From: Clostridia bacterium UC5.1-1D2
GTDB lineage: Bacteria; Bacillota; Clostridia; Lachnospirales; Lachnospiraceae
Direction: 5' to 3'
Assembly: GCA_001304855.1 (NCBI GenBank)
Contig: BBZN01000005.1
Coordinates: 97,413-161,412, forward strand
DNA: 64,000 bases
Under the pieces are notes generated by a model. That model did not search any database. It was given only the letters and a program-made list of their open reading frames with translations, and was not told where the DNA came from. Positions within the stretch are counted from its first letter, which is position 1. Each line of letters begins with the position of its first letter. Made by a program: the position numbers and the translations under genes. Positions 49,909-60,385 of this stretch are shown in pieces.

Positions 49909-50217
49909 GCAGATTGTCTGTGTATTGATAAAAATACACATGCTTTGCTTTTTCTATTGTAATATATCGACATAATTCTGCAAAAAGTTAACCCCTGAAT
50001 CCATTAATATTTTTTATATGGAAAACATGGCAGCGCAGGCAGGAAAATATGAATACACTAAAATTGGAAGCAGGAAAACTGTTCCAGGAGGAGGAGAAAT
50101 GGAAAAAATTGGGGAAGAAATTATAAAAAACACCGAGGGGCCGGACAGGACAAAAACTATATAGAGACAGATGAGAGATCCGGTGCAGATGGGAGCTTCC
50201 GAAAGGAGCAGGCAAGT

Positions 50218-51168
50218 ATGGCTGAAGATGCAGAAAACAGCATACCTGCACCGGAGGATTTGGAATTCAAAATGATAGCAGAAATCTGGCTCGAATGGCT
50301 GCGGGGCAGGGTTAAACCGGCGACATATGAAAAATACAGGATAGTCTACAATAAATATCTGGCGGATGTTCTGGGAAATTGTCCTGTGTCAGAAGTCACG
50401 GAAACACTGTTAAAAGACGGCATTCCCGGCTTTGTCTCGGGAAGCTTCAGAAAAGCATCTACAGCGTGACAAACCAGATTCTTATATTTGCAGATCATAA
50501 ATTCGGTGCGGTTGTCCATAAACTGGAGAGGCCTTCCTCAAAAGTTAAGAAAAAGCCCATAAAAGTACTATCCCAGAGTGAACAGGCTAAAATGTTTGCT
50601 GTTTTATACTGTCACATGGATATTTATAAGATGTCCGCCGCTCTGTGCTTATATACAGGGCTTCGGATCGGGGAATTATGCGCTCTGAAATGGAGTGATA
50701 TCGACTTGGAAAACAGAATTATTCATGTCTGCAGGACCGTTCAGAGGCTCTCGAAAGAAGGCGGCAGGTCAAAGACGGAGCTTGTGGAGAACAGCCCCAA
50801 AAGCGAATGTTCCAGGCGTGAGATTCCTGTCTCAGCCTCTGCGCTTGCTCTCCTTTTGAAATTCAGCAATGACAGTATCTATGTATTTGGCGGCAATAAG
50901 CTATGGAGCCAGGACATTACAATATCGTTTTAAAAAGCATTTAAAAGAAGCCGGTCTTTCAGACAAGAATTTCCACATTCTGCGCCACACCTTTGCCACG
51001 AATTGCATTGAAAGCGGAGCGGATGTAAAAAGTCTCAGCGAAATACTGGGACATTCCAACGTGCAGATTACATTAAATCGTTACGTGCATCCTACAATGG
51101 ATTCCAAGCGCAGACACATGGAGGGTCTGTCACGTCTCTATGGGCAGATCCTGGGGCAGGCAGTCTGA
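50218..51168 (+). CDS. Tyrosine recombinase (site-specific integrase)
   Basis: About 318 residues after correcting base losses near 50450 and 50905. N-terminal SAM-like DNA-binding domain (FKMIAEIWLEWLRGRVKPAT), then the catalytic domain with all active residues: Arg in YTGLRIGELCALKWSDID, His-x-x-Arg in FHILRHTFATN, His in LGHSNVQITL and Tyr in NRYVHPT. Start at 50218 behind AAAGGAG. It lies alone inside a 23-bp perfect inverted repeat pair, so it may invert its own segment. No other phage or ICE gene is near. Confidence 0.9.
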
Positions 51169-51200
51169 AAAACGCTGTTATCCGGCAGGCAATGGCAGGA

Positions 51201-51223
51201 TTTTTCGCAGATTAGGTAAATCT
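51201..51223 (-). repeat. Right 23-bp inverted repeat around the recombinase
   Basis: Exact inverse of 49886-49908 (reads TTTTTCGCAGATTAGG and on). It lies 33 bases after the recombinase stop and 99 bases before the TnpB-like gene. Confidence 0.8.
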
Positions 51224-51321
51224 GAGAAAATACAGTTTCCAATAATAGTAAGCTTGCAGTAATCCGCAAGGTTTATTATGCCTGCTTGCACATTTTATTT
51301 CAAGAAAAATCAGGAAAAATT

Positions 51322-52680
51322 ATGTCCTCAGACAAGATTTCTAAAACCGTACACCAGTATAGCATGGGGAAAATTCCGCAGGATGATATGGAAAAGCTTC
51401 AGGCAATAGCGGAGGATTACGGAAAGGTCAAAAATTATATTTACCAGCGGTACGGAGGCGTAAAAAGCTTATCGAAGCTATATCCGGGATATACGGTTCA
51501 GAATGAGATGACCGGCAGCGGATTGCGGGGAGAACTTGGGCTGCCTTCCGTCTATTTTTACCTTGCTGTTTATGACGCCCTGGGAGATATCCGGTCACAG
51601 TGGACGCGAACCAAGTCAGGCATATTGAAGAATATCAATCAAAATGCGAATTTGGGGCCTGAGGATCGGCATTACATCCGGTTTGTAATGAAAATCGACT
51701 GCCTGTATCAATCCATTCTTTGCGGCAGAAAGGCGGATGTTCCGGCCGAAATTCGGGGACAGTATGAGACGGTGTCAAAAAATGTGGATACAAACAAGCT
51801 GAACAGGTATCTGTGCAGGCAGACCAGGAAAAAGCTTTCCAGGCCGCACACAGACAGATGCGGCGGTTTTGCAATTGCCGAACGGGCATACCGGTATGGG
51901 GATCATGGGATATATTTATCCGTCAAAGAAAAACGCAGAAGGGTATTTGTACCGCTGACCGACGGAAACGCTTACAAAAGGCAGCTCTACGTGAAGCTTT
52001 TTCCGGAAAGGAGCGCCATAGAAATAGACGTTCCCATTGAAGTCAGCGTACACAGGCATAAGGATTATGAAAATATAATCGGTCTGTCTATGGGAGTCTG
52101 GCAGTTATTTACTACAGACTCCGGCGCTGTCTATGGGGAAGGGTTCGGCCAGCTTCACCAGGAACTGACCGGTTTTATGGTTAGCGGGAACCGTACATAT
52201 GCCAGAGAAAAGCACAATAATCCTGGCAGAAAGAAGTATGAAGGAAAAAAAGCGAAGCTGAAAGCCGGGCTCCATGCCTATGTCAATCAGGAAATCAACC
52301 GCATGATTGATAATGAAAGCCCAAAGACAATCTATATTCCAACGTTTCCAAGAAATTCATGTGCCGGAATCAGCCGCCGAATCAATTATTCCATAACACT
52401 GTGGCAGAGAGGCTATGTGAGGAGGCGGCTGGAACAGAAATGCCGGGAACAGGGGATCGAACTGGCTGAGGTTTTAGGAAAGGACATCAGCCGGGAATGC
52501 AGCCGCTGCGGGAGTATTGGAGCATATGAAAAAGAAATATTCAGGTGCCCCTGCTGTGGCTATGAGACGGATAAAAAAGCCAATGCAGCCAGGAATGCAA
52601 AGAATCGGGGGAATCAGGGGACGAATCTGCAAGGAATCTATCCGGGACCGTTCCGGACAAACGACAGGGTCATAAGATGA
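51322..52680 (+). CDS. TnpB-like protein with inactivated RuvC site
   Basis: 452 residues, intact. It has the TnpB order: N-terminal part, beta wedge (about 180-240), RuvC-I, helical bridge, RuvC-II, zinc ribbon (CSRCG at 393, CPCCG) and RuvC-III. Where active relatives have G-[IVL]-D-x-G, this has GLSMG (Ser256). The RuvC-II Glu strand reads IYIPTFP (about 337-343), without acid. RuvC-III reads TDKKANAARN, with Lys at the usual second Asp. The nuclease is thus probably dead, while the fold and zinc ribbon are kept. No TnpA or IS ends seen. It may be an RNA-guided binding protein rather than a transposon gene. Confidence 0.75.
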   Translation: MSSDKISKTVHQYSMGKIPQDDMEKLQAIAEDYGKVKNYIYQRYGGVKSLSKLYPGYTVQNEMTGSGLRGELGLPSVYFYLAVYDALGDIRSQWTRTKSGILKNINQNANLGPEDRHYIRFVMKIDCLYQSILCGRKADVPAEIRGQYETVSKNVDTNKLNRYLCRQTRKKLSRPHTDRCGGFAIAERAYRYGDHGIYLSVKEKRRRVFVPLTDGNAYKRQLYVKLFPERSAIEIDVPIEVSVHRHKDYENIIGLSMGVWQLFTTDSGAVYGEGFGQLHQELTGFMVSGNRTYAREKHNNPGRKKYEGKKAKLKAGLHAYVNQEINRMIDNESPKTIYIPTFPRNSCAGISRRINYSITLWQRGYVRRRLEQKCREQGIELAEVLGKDISRECSRCGSIGAYEKEIFRCPCCGYETDKKANAARNAKNRGNQGTNLQGIYPGPFRTNDRVIR

Positions 52681-52938
52681 ATTGCGCAGATAAACAAAGG
52701 CTCCGGGCCCTTGTTTAACCGGAGGCAGAAGCCAGGCCGGACTGCAAAAGGATTCATGATATAAAAACGAAAGAACGGCATTAGAATAACAGCGATGTGA
52801 ATTGGGTATGCCAGGACCTCCGGAACACTGAAAGGTGATGTACGGGGGAGCGAAGTGGATAAAACCACATTACGTTTTAGTAACCAATGTGCCTTATTAA
52901 TTTAAGAAAATGAAAACAGCAATGCCAAAGGGTGACAG
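52681..52938 (+). other. Structured gap after the TnpB-like gene (candidate guide-RNA region)
   Basis: 258 bases without a gene. It contains a near-palindrome (TAAACAAAGG...CCCTTGTTTA, 52691-52717) and a hairpin AGTGG-ATAAAA-CCACA near 52855-52872. In TnpB systems the omega RNA lies at and beyond the 3' end of the gene, so this is where one would be expected. It also is the leader of the polysaccharide operon. Confidence 0.4.
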
Positions 52939-54448
52939 ATGAGAAAGTATAAAAAAAGCAGTTGTTGGAAACCTTGGAAACCTTGAATAAGGCCAACGAA
53001 GCTGTCAGAAGAGGAAAATGCAAAAACAAGGCTCAGGTTGTGGATATGCTGGCCCAGTGTCAGGAGCTTGTCATTGAAATAGGTAACGACATTGAAGGGG
53101 GAGGGGAGGAATTCCGGCCGCTTATAAGGGAACTGGAGGAGTACTGTGAACTGTGCTATCAGCTGAGCCTTGCCGCTATGGATAAAGCCTCCCGCAACCG
53201 TCTCACTAAGAAGATAAGAAGTCAGCTTATTGCCGTAAGGGAAAGGATCCTTTGGGATCTGCCCGAGGACAAAAGGGAGATTGTTTTTCTTCCATATAAG
53301 GCGTCTATGTGGGACAGCCTGGAAAGTGTATGGATGGCTGCCAGAGATGATAAAACCGTCCAGACCAGTGTGATACCTATTCCATATTTTGATAAGAATC
53401 CGGATGGAAGCCTGGGGGAAATGCATTACGAGGGAGGGCAGTACCCCGAATATGTTCCGGTTATCCGCTGGCAGGATTATGATATTCAAAGCCGCAGGCC
53501 GGAGGTCGTCTTTATCCATAACCCATATGATGATGAAAATTATGTGACTTCGGTACACCCCTTGTTCTATGCAAAACGATTGAGAGCGTCCTGCAGACTC
53601 CTATGCTATATTCCCTACTTTATATGCAGCGACCAAATCGACTTTGTGGCTACGGGAAAGGAACGTATGTGCGCAACAAAAGGAATTCTCCAATCAGACT
53701 ATATGTTTGTACAGTCTGAACATGTAAAGCAGGCTTATATCAGCGCAATGACTAAAATCGTGCAAGGCCATAACCGGAACGTTATAATTGGAGCTTTAAA
53801 CAAAAAATTCTTCCTCTGGGCTCTCCTAAATTAGATAAGGTGATACGAACAAAACGGGAGGATTTTCAACTGCCGGACCAATGGTTAAATCAAATCGGCA
53901 ATAAGGAAGTTATTCTTTTTAATACCACCATAAACGCCTGTTTACATTACGGACAGCAGTACCTGGATAAATTGCACAGAATATTGGAGATATTTAGAAA
54001 ACGAAAGCACCAGGCGCTGTGGTGGCGGCCTCACCCGCTCCTCCAACAGACATTTGCCAGCATGCGGCCCCGGCTGGCAGCTCAATATGCCCAAATTACT
54101 GAAGAATATTGCAGAGAAGGCTGGGGAATTTATGACGAGTCGTCAAATCTGCACAGAGCAATCGCCTGGAGCGACAGATACTATGGCGACAGGGGAAGCC
54201 TGATATGGCTTTACGGAATGACCGGAAAGCCTGTGCTCATATCCTCAATCCAGGAACGCAAACGTGAGACGCTGGAAGTGGCCGGATGGTATACGGCTGA
54301 TGTTGAGAAGGATGATTTGGAGAACTGGCTTGATAAAAAAGAAAAATGGAAATTGACCAAAACCTTTGCAGATGTTTTCCCATATGGGTTTGCAGAAGGT
54401 GACTCTGGAAAAAGTATATATGAATTCATACAAAGGAACGAACTATGA
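52939..54448 (+). CDS. CDP-glycerol glycerophosphotransferase-like surface-polymer protein
   Basis: About 503 residues. Start at ATG 52939 (RKYKK, then QLLETLETLNKANEAVRRG); an A lost near 52957 hides it. A helical N-terminal part, then a GT-B-like fold: IVFLPYKASMWDSLESVW, VFIHNPYDDENYVTSVHPLF, YIPYFI; and after a second break near 53795, ILPLGSPKLDKVIRTKR, typical of CDP-glycerol-using polymerases in teichoic-acid-like pathways. ALWWRPHPLLQQT and YGDRGSLIWLYGMTGKPVLI add to this. Role by family, not proven. First gene of the operon; overlaps the next by ATGA. Confidence 0.6.
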
Positions 54449-55182
54449 ACTATGCCATAATTTTAGCGGGAGGCAGAGGGCAGCGCTTTGGAAATGCCAA
54501 TGTTCCCAAACAATTTGTTGAATTGACAGGCGTGCCTATGCTTGTGTATTCCATGGAAACGGCCCAAAAGAATCGTAATATTGATGAGATCTGCGTAGTG
54601 GCTGCCGACAGTGAACATAGGAAAATATGCTCATGGGCAGAAGAATATGGAATAACCAAATTAAAATATTTTGCAACGCCGGGAAGAGAACGGCAGCAGT
54701 CGGTGTATGCCGGTCTCACAGCCATCCCTGCAGAATCCAGGGACACGGTAATTATCATGACGTCCGTCTGCCCTTTTGTTTCCCAAAAGACAATCGATCA
54801 GCAGTATGAAAAAATAAAGACAAAGGACGCATCCATTACAGTTGTAAAAGCTACAGACGCTATAACCTTCAGCAATGATGGAAAAAATGTAAACAGGACG
54901 CTTCAAAAAAAGAAGCTATATATCCAGCAGGGTCCGCAGATCTTCAGATATGGAGTGTTGATGGCAGGCCATAAAGCGTATATAGAGGATGAGTATTATA
55001 AAAAGCTTGACGTCACGGAGGACAGCGAACTGGTGCTTAACATAGGCGTGGAATGCGCTATGGTTATGGGCGACAGATTCTGCATTAAAGTAACGTATCC
55101 AGAGGATCTGGCAATGGCTGAATCGCTGTTGAATCTTTTTGAAAAACAGGAGAGGGAATATGCTGAAGGAAAAAATAATTAG
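54445..55182 (+). CDS. IspD/TarI-family cytidylyltransferase
   Basis: Intact, 245 residues. Nucleotidyltransferase fold: IILAGGRGQRFGNANVPKQF (CTP loop), GRERQQSVYAGL, then VTEDSELVLNIG and a metal site near GDRFCIKVTYPEDL. Family members make CDP-ME (IspD) or CDP-ribitol (TarI). Its place between a glycerophosphotransferase-like gene and a LicD gene suggests an activated CDP-alditol or similar for a surface polymer. Overlaps both neighbours. Confidence 0.82.
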   Translation: MNYAIILAGGRGQRFGNANVPKQFVELTGVPMLVYSMETAQKNRNIDEICVVAADSEHRKICSWAEEYGITKLKYFATPGRERQQSVYAGLTAIPAESRDTVIIMTSVCPFVSQKTIDQQYEKIKTKDASITVVKATDAITFSNDGKNVNRTLQKKKLYIQQGPQIFRYGVLMAGHKAYIEDEYYKKLDVTEDSELVLNIGVECAMVMGDRFCIKVTYPEDLAMAESLLNLFEKQEREYAEGKNN

Positions 55183-56231
55183 ACAGGATGTGGCGGGGAT
55201 TCTAGAAACAGAACTGCCCTGGGAAACGTTTTGTGGAAAAACGGTGCTGATCTCAGGGGCCAATGGCTATGTGACTGCATATTTTGTACACACATTTATT
55301 GCTCTGAATGATAGGAAAAACATGAATATGAAGATTATTGCCCTCTGCCGAAATGAGAAAAGGGCAAAAGCGCGTTTTGCAGATTATCTGGACAGAAAGG
55401 ATTTGGTTTTGTATATTCAGGACGTCTGCGAGCCAATAGCAATAGAAGAAAGGGTTCATTTTTTTATCCATGGGGCCAGTCCGGCAGGAATACATGCCCG
55501 GCACAGGGATCCGGTTGCAACATTGCGCAAATGTAACAGGATGTGAGAATATGCTGAAACTGGCAGTGAAGAATCCCTGTGAGGGCTTTCTGCTTATCAG
55601 CAGCGTGGATATATATGGCAGCATGGCTCAGGAGGGTAGGCTTACAGAGGCAAAGTGCGGCATATTGGATCATCTGAATGTCCGAAATGCATACTCATGC
55701 GGAAAAAGGCGGCGGAAACCCTGTGCTGCGCCTACTATAAAAAATACAAGATTCCTGTTACCGTCGTCCGTCCGTTTCAAATTTTTGGTCCCGGCCCTGA
55801 ACTGGACGACGGACGTCTGCATATTGATTTTATTTCACAGATGCTGGAAGGAGACAGGATCGTGCTTAAAAGCGACGGCAGCGCCAAGAGAACATTTATG
55901 TACATAACAGATGCCATGGAAGGGATGCTCACAGCGTTATTAAGAGGAAGCGACTGGGGAGTTTACAATATTGTTGACGAGAGCGGGGAGGCAACTGTGC
56001 TGGAGCTGGCAGAACTGATGGCCTCTTTGGTGTCCGACAGGAAGATTGAAATAGTATTCGATTATGAAAAGAGAGGCTCCGTCGAAGTGAAAGGGGCTCT
56101 GCTCTGTAACGGGAAGTTCAAAAAAGTTAAGGGAACTGGGCTGGAAGGCCCATACGTCCCTTGCAGAAGGCGCAGAAAGAATGATGAACTACTATGGGCT
56201 GAAAACGGGATTGGAGAATGTTACATGCTGA
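55160..56231 (+). CDS. NAD-dependent epimerase/dehydratase
   Basis: About 356 residues. SDR-type Rossmann start VLISGANGYVTAYFV (a GxxGY variant), FIHGASPAGIHARH, the catalytic NAYSCGKKAAETLC (Tyr-x-x-x-Lys, with Ser in SSVDIYG) and VVRPFQIFGPGPELDDGRLH. Base changes near 55535, 55705 and 56128 (the last seems an extra A) break the frame; corrected, it ends GAERMMNYYGLKTGLENVTC and TGA at 56229. Makes or modifies a nucleotide sugar. Overlaps the cytidylyltransferase gene by 23 bases. Confidence 0.8.
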
Positions 56232-57366
56232 AACCTAAATTTAGACAGACAATGGAAAACTTTCTTAGGATATCGCAGGGAAGGAAGATTATTTTTTTCG
56301 GCCGCGGGGCATTGGCTAAGGATGCCCTGGAAGAGCTAAAGGAGGTAAGTTATATCTGTGACAATGATTATGAACTCTGGGGTAGAGAGACGTCGATCCC
56401 CGAGTGGAGATCTGTTCTCCCCTCCGGTTATACAGCGAAAACCCTGAGGACATAATTATTCTTGTGACTGCGGCAGCGGATTATGTCTATGAAATTACCA
56501 GACAGATTCAGGAGATCGACGATTTTGACATTTTTTATTATCACTTACTCAAAAATGAGTTTCTACAGGAGATATCCCAGGATTTATTCAGCGACTATGA
56601 CAGGATAAAATCAGCAGGGAGACTCCTTTCTGACTATAAATCCAGGCAGATACTTCAGGAAATTGTACACAGACGGATGATTGGATGCTGTGAGGAGTTT
56701 GCAGACCTGAGAGTGGAAGGAGAACAGCAGTATCTGTTTACGCCCATGTTCAGAAAAATCAACTCCCAGGAGATCGTCATCGACTGTGGTGGATATACAG
56801 GAGACACCATAGAAAAATTTGTGCGTTTTTTTGGAAATGCAGTAAAAAGGATTTATTCGTTTGAAGCCCTGAGCCAGAATCTTGAAAAATTACAGCAGAG
56901 GTGCGATAAATTAAAAGGGCCGGACAAATGGAAGGGTGAGTTTAAGCTGCTGCCCTTTGCCGTTTCCGATAAAACATCTATCATTACTTTTTGCGAGACG
57001 CCGTTGCCGGGAGGAAGCTTTTCGCCTGAATTCAGAAGCACGACAAAATTCAAGTTTACAAATCCTGTCCAGACCTTTCAGGTGGAATCCCGTTCCATAG
57101 ACGATATAATTCCACCGGGGGAGAAGGTTACGCTCATAAAGATGGACATTGAGGGGGCGGAATATGAGGCGTGCGTGGGCGCTGAGCGGACGATCAAAAT
57201 GCACAAGCCCCGTCTTGCCATCTCTATATATCACAATGCCTGCGATTATTGGAGAATATGTGAATTAATCAAAGAGTTTGTGCCGGAATATCACATGGCG
57301 GTCAGGCATCATAAAAAGAGACATGTTGATACAGTTTTATATGCATGGATAGAAGAAAATGAATGA
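56225..57366 (+). CDS. FkbM-family methyltransferase with N-terminal Rossmann-like domain
   Basis: About 380 residues. The first 75 residues hold a small Rossmann-like domain (KIIFFGRGALAKDALEELKE; YICDND) also seen in two later genes. After a frame break near 56410 comes the FkbM domain: EIVIDCGGYTGDTIEKFVRF (SAM site), IYSFEALSQNLEKL, SRSIDDIIP and IKMDIEGAEYEACVGAERTI. Methylates a sugar hydroxyl, by family. Start overlaps the epimerase end by 7 bases. Confidence 0.8.
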
Positions 57367-59035
57367 ACATTTGAACAGCGCCCACAGGGATGCCCTTGAA
57401 CTCCTGCAGATTGTAGACGGCGTCTGCGGGAGAGACAGAATAAACTATACGATTGGGGCGGCTACGCTCATATACCATGCCCGCTCTCTTCCCTTTTCCG
57501 AAAGCGTTCCGGCCATCTATATTTCGCTTTTGTATCCGGACTTTTGCAGGCTGAGGGAGAGCCTTGAAAGATACTGCACAGAGAACGCGGGTTTTTCCCT
57601 TCATGGTTATTTCAATACGCCGCAGTTCCAAAGCCTTGATCTGTGGTTTGTAAAACATTCCCGTGTGCAATTGAGCCAATGCCGAAAACAGGAAGAATTT
57701 TACTATGGCACAAAACTGGTGGTTACCCCCCTGTTCTATGCCGGCGGCACAAAGAGGCGGTGGCTGCAAATATACCGCAGATACCGTCTGGCAATTTGCG
57801 CGCTTAATTCCGCAGCAGTTCTGCCTAAAAAGCCTTTGCACAGTTACATAAAATTGTCGAAAAAGAGAATCCTGCAGAATTACCTGCTTAAACGCAGGGG
57901 TGAGTTTTCCATACGGAAGCTGGAAATGGAGCTGGGGGCGGAACCCTTTTCCCGCTATGTGCTTTACCCGTTTATGGTGCCGAGAGATTCCCGGAACCCC
58001 AATTCGGTTTCATGGGTAGTAAAAAAATGCTCGGTAAAGGCCACTGCCGATCTATGGAAAAACATTAAAAGAATCACCTTTGAAGGGGTGGAGTGCTCCT
58101 GTGTTGCAGACAGTAATCGTATTATAGAATGTTTTCCTGCATATTTCGTTGAGGAGGCAACAGGCAGAAGCAAAAGCCAGATACTGCTCAATGGAACTGA
58201 AAATTTGCGGCGTATACAGCTTGTACAGGTGGAGCTGCTGACAGAGTTCGATCGAATCTGCCGCAGGAACAGTCTCAGATATAATATCAGCTTTGGAACG
58301 CTGCTGGGTGCGGCGCGCCATAAAGGCTTTATTCCGTGGGATGATGATATTGACGTGACAATGCCCTGGGAGGATTATGAAAAGCTCGATTCGGCCATGA
58401 GAAGGGATCTGGATAAAGAAAAATACTTTTACAGGACGCCGGAAAGCGAAGCCAACAATCACTTAATATTTAAGCATTTGGAACGCAGAGGGACTTTATA
58501 CACCAAAACCGGAAGAATGAAGTTAAATCAGCAGATTGGGGTGTTTATAGATATTTTTCCCATGTATCCTGCAGCGCCCAATGTTTTTTTTGACTGGTTT
58601 CACGCCCGGATCTGCAGATTCTGGCGCACTGCCCTGTGGGCTACCGTAGGGGCGGAAAGCGAAAAACGCCTGCTGAAAAGGCTTTATTACAGGCAGATTG
58701 CAAAATTCGGAAATAAGAAGAGCTATGAGAAATTTCTTAAGGCTGCAGTTTATTTCCGCAATAAGAAGGGCAGGCTGAAATTCTGGATTGCAATGGACAG
58801 AAATCCTTATAATGTGGCCCTTGTTGAGATGTGTAATTATGACTTTCCCATTGAACTGGAATTTGAGGGACGGATGTTTCTGGCTCCAAAGAATTATGAA
58901 GCAGTGCTGAATTACTGTTTTGGCCTGGATTGGAGACGTTACCCTTCGCCCGAGGAGCGCGTCTCGTTACATAATGCAGTCATTGAAATTGGAAATCTTT
59001 ACGAATTTGAAAAAAGTGAGGAAAACATTGTATGA
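57359..59035 (+). CDS. LicD-family protein with a degenerate N-terminal duplicate
   Basis: Intact, 558 residues. The C-terminal half (from about residue 285) is a full LicD nucleotidyltransferase-fold phosphotransferase: RYNISFGTLLGAARHKGF then IPWDDDIDVTMPWEDY with the metal Asps, and NVALVEMCNYDF near the end. The N-terminal half looks like a second LicD copy (LLQIVDGVCGRDRINYTIGA), but its Asp cluster is gone (SESVPAIYIS). LicD proteins attach phosphocholine, phosphoethanolamine or alditol phosphates from CDP donors to glycans. Fits the CDP-activating gene upstream. Confidence 0.82.
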   Translation: MNEHLNSAHRDALELLQIVDGVCGRDRINYTIGAATLIYHARSLPFSESVPAIYISLLYPDFCRLRESLERYCTENAGFSLHGYFNTPQFQSLDLWFVKHSRVQLSQCRKQEEFYYGTKLVVTPLFYAGGTKRRWLQIYRRYRLAICALNSAAVLPKKPLHSYIKLSKKRILQNYLLKRRGEFSIRKLEMELGAEPFSRYVLYPFMVPRDSRNPNSVSWVVKKCSVKATADLWKNIKRITFEGVECSCVADSNRIIECFPAYFVEEATGRSKSQILLNGTENLRRIQLVQVELLTEFDRICRRNSLRYNISFGTLLGAARHKGFIPWDDDIDVTMPWEDYEKLDSAMRRDLDKEKYFYRTPESEANNHLIFKHLERRGTLYTKTGRMKLNQQIGVFIDIFPMYPAAPNVFFDWFHARICRFWRTALWATVGAESEKRLLKRLYYRQIAKFGNKKSYEKFLKAAVYFRNKKGRLKFWIAMDRNPYNVALVEMCNYDFPIELEFEGRMFLAPKNYEAVLNYCFGLDWRRYPSPEERVSLHNAVIEIGNLYEFEKSEENIV

Positions 59036-59884
59036 AATATGGATATTTATTTTATCAAAAACCTTTAATACCGGAGATGAAAACCCGGCCTGTCAATATC
59101 GGAGACGCAATTCAATCACTGGCTGCAAAAAATCTGTACCGCGAGATGGGGATCCCTGAAGAAGACATTATTCCTGTACCGCGTTATGATATATCTGAAT
59201 ATGACGGTGCTGAATGTATCTGTGTTGTGAACAGCGCCAGCAACTATGAAGAACTGGCCTATGATTCACATTTTATGCCGCCTTCACCCAAGATACATGC
59301 AATCCCTATGTCCCTTCACATACACAGGCCGCTTACTGAGGAAGAACTGGAATTTTACCGCACCTGCGGAGGGGTGGGATGCAGGGATATCTATACGGTT
59401 AATTATCTGCAGAGCCTGGGAATTGACGCGTATCTCACAGGCTGTCTTACCCTTACCCTGCCCCGGAGGACAAAGGAACAGGAGGAGGGTGCGGATCAGA
59501 TATATTTTATAGATATATCTGAGGATTTAAAGGATTATATTCCAAAAAAAATCGCCCAAAAATGCCGTAACGCTTACAAATATTCAGAGATATGCCAATC
59601 CCGGCAATACCAACCGTATGCCTGTGGAGGATGCCTGTGAAGAACACCGTCAGGGAGAAAACAGAATTCAGCTGCTGCGGGATACTGCTAAATTGGTTGT
59701 CACAACGAAACTGCATGTTGCATGCCCTTGTCTCGCTATGGGAATTCCGGTGATTCTGGCGAAAGATTATTTCGGCGACAGATTTGGATTCCTTGACAGG
59801 CTGCTCCCCACTTATACCCGACGGTATTACAGGGATATTGACTGGAATCCCCAGCCGGTTAATATCGAGAAGGAAAAAAGATGA
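59032..59884 (+). CDS. Polysaccharide pyruvyl transferase-family protein
   Basis: About 284 residues after correction of a break near 59615. N-terminus with NIGDAIQSLAAKNLY (the family's NxGD start), a middle with VVNSASNYEE and GCRDIYTVNYLQSLGIDAYL-TGC, then LLRDTAKLVVTTKLHVACPC and a C-terminal GIPVILAKD. By family it transfers pyruvate ketals to sugars or is a related glycan-modifying enzyme. ATGA overlaps at both ends show tight coupling. Confidence 0.75.
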
Positions 59885-60326
59885 TCAAACAGCTGTTTTT
59901 CCATAAGGTGCTGGCTCAGGCGCACAGGGTGGAGCTCAAAACCATGTGGGAGGGGAAAACGCCCATTTACCCCATTGAATATGAAACCGGAACTACGGTT
60001 GCCCTGGGCAAACTGTCTTTCCCAACTGCTAGTTTTAAATATGCAGTTTGGGGAGTCATTCTCTCAGCCGCTTATTATCTGGAGGAGGCTGTCAGCAGAG
60101 AATATGGGAACGCAGACCTTGTCTGCGGTATAGATATTGCTGCTACAGGCAGTTTTTGCGGCGTTCCTGTTATTTCGCCAGAAAGATAGAAGCTCTTGAC
60201 AAGGATGTAATTATATTTGTAGCCGCTCCCTCCGCGCATGCATCTGCCAAACAACTACTTCTGCCTGCAGGCCGGCCTTTTGTGCTGCTTAAGGGTACAG
60301 ATGCAGAATGCTTTAATTGGAGATAA
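59881..60326 (+). CDS. Small protein with Rossmann-like domain of the glycan operon
   Basis: About 148 residues after restoring one A near 60185. No enzyme motif recognised. The middle (KYAVWGVILSAAYYLEEAV; then CGIDIAATGSFCGVPVISPE; then DKDVIIFVAAPSAHASAK) resembles the small Rossmann-like domain at the start of the FkbM and TylF proteins of this operon, here as a separate protein. Function unknown. Confidence 0.5.
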
Positions 60327-60385
60327 TGTGGTATCTTAATGGATTTTATAGCATGCTCAGTCTAGCAGATGTCAGGAGGGAGTAG

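Larger units (their letters stand above)
49445..50217. other. Intergenic region: decayed cassette, hairpin, left inverted repeat
   Basis: About 770 bases. It holds a conserved terminator hairpin and toxin remnant (49541-49646), a strong hairpin (49707-49742) and the left 23-bp repeat (49886-49908). From 49909 to 50217 it is AT-rich and I see no gene. Confidence 0.65.

Noticed and set aside
51169..51321. Promoter for the TnpB-like gene
   Set aside because: Only weak boxes (TTGCAG with TATGCC at 17 bp) were found, so I do not list it.
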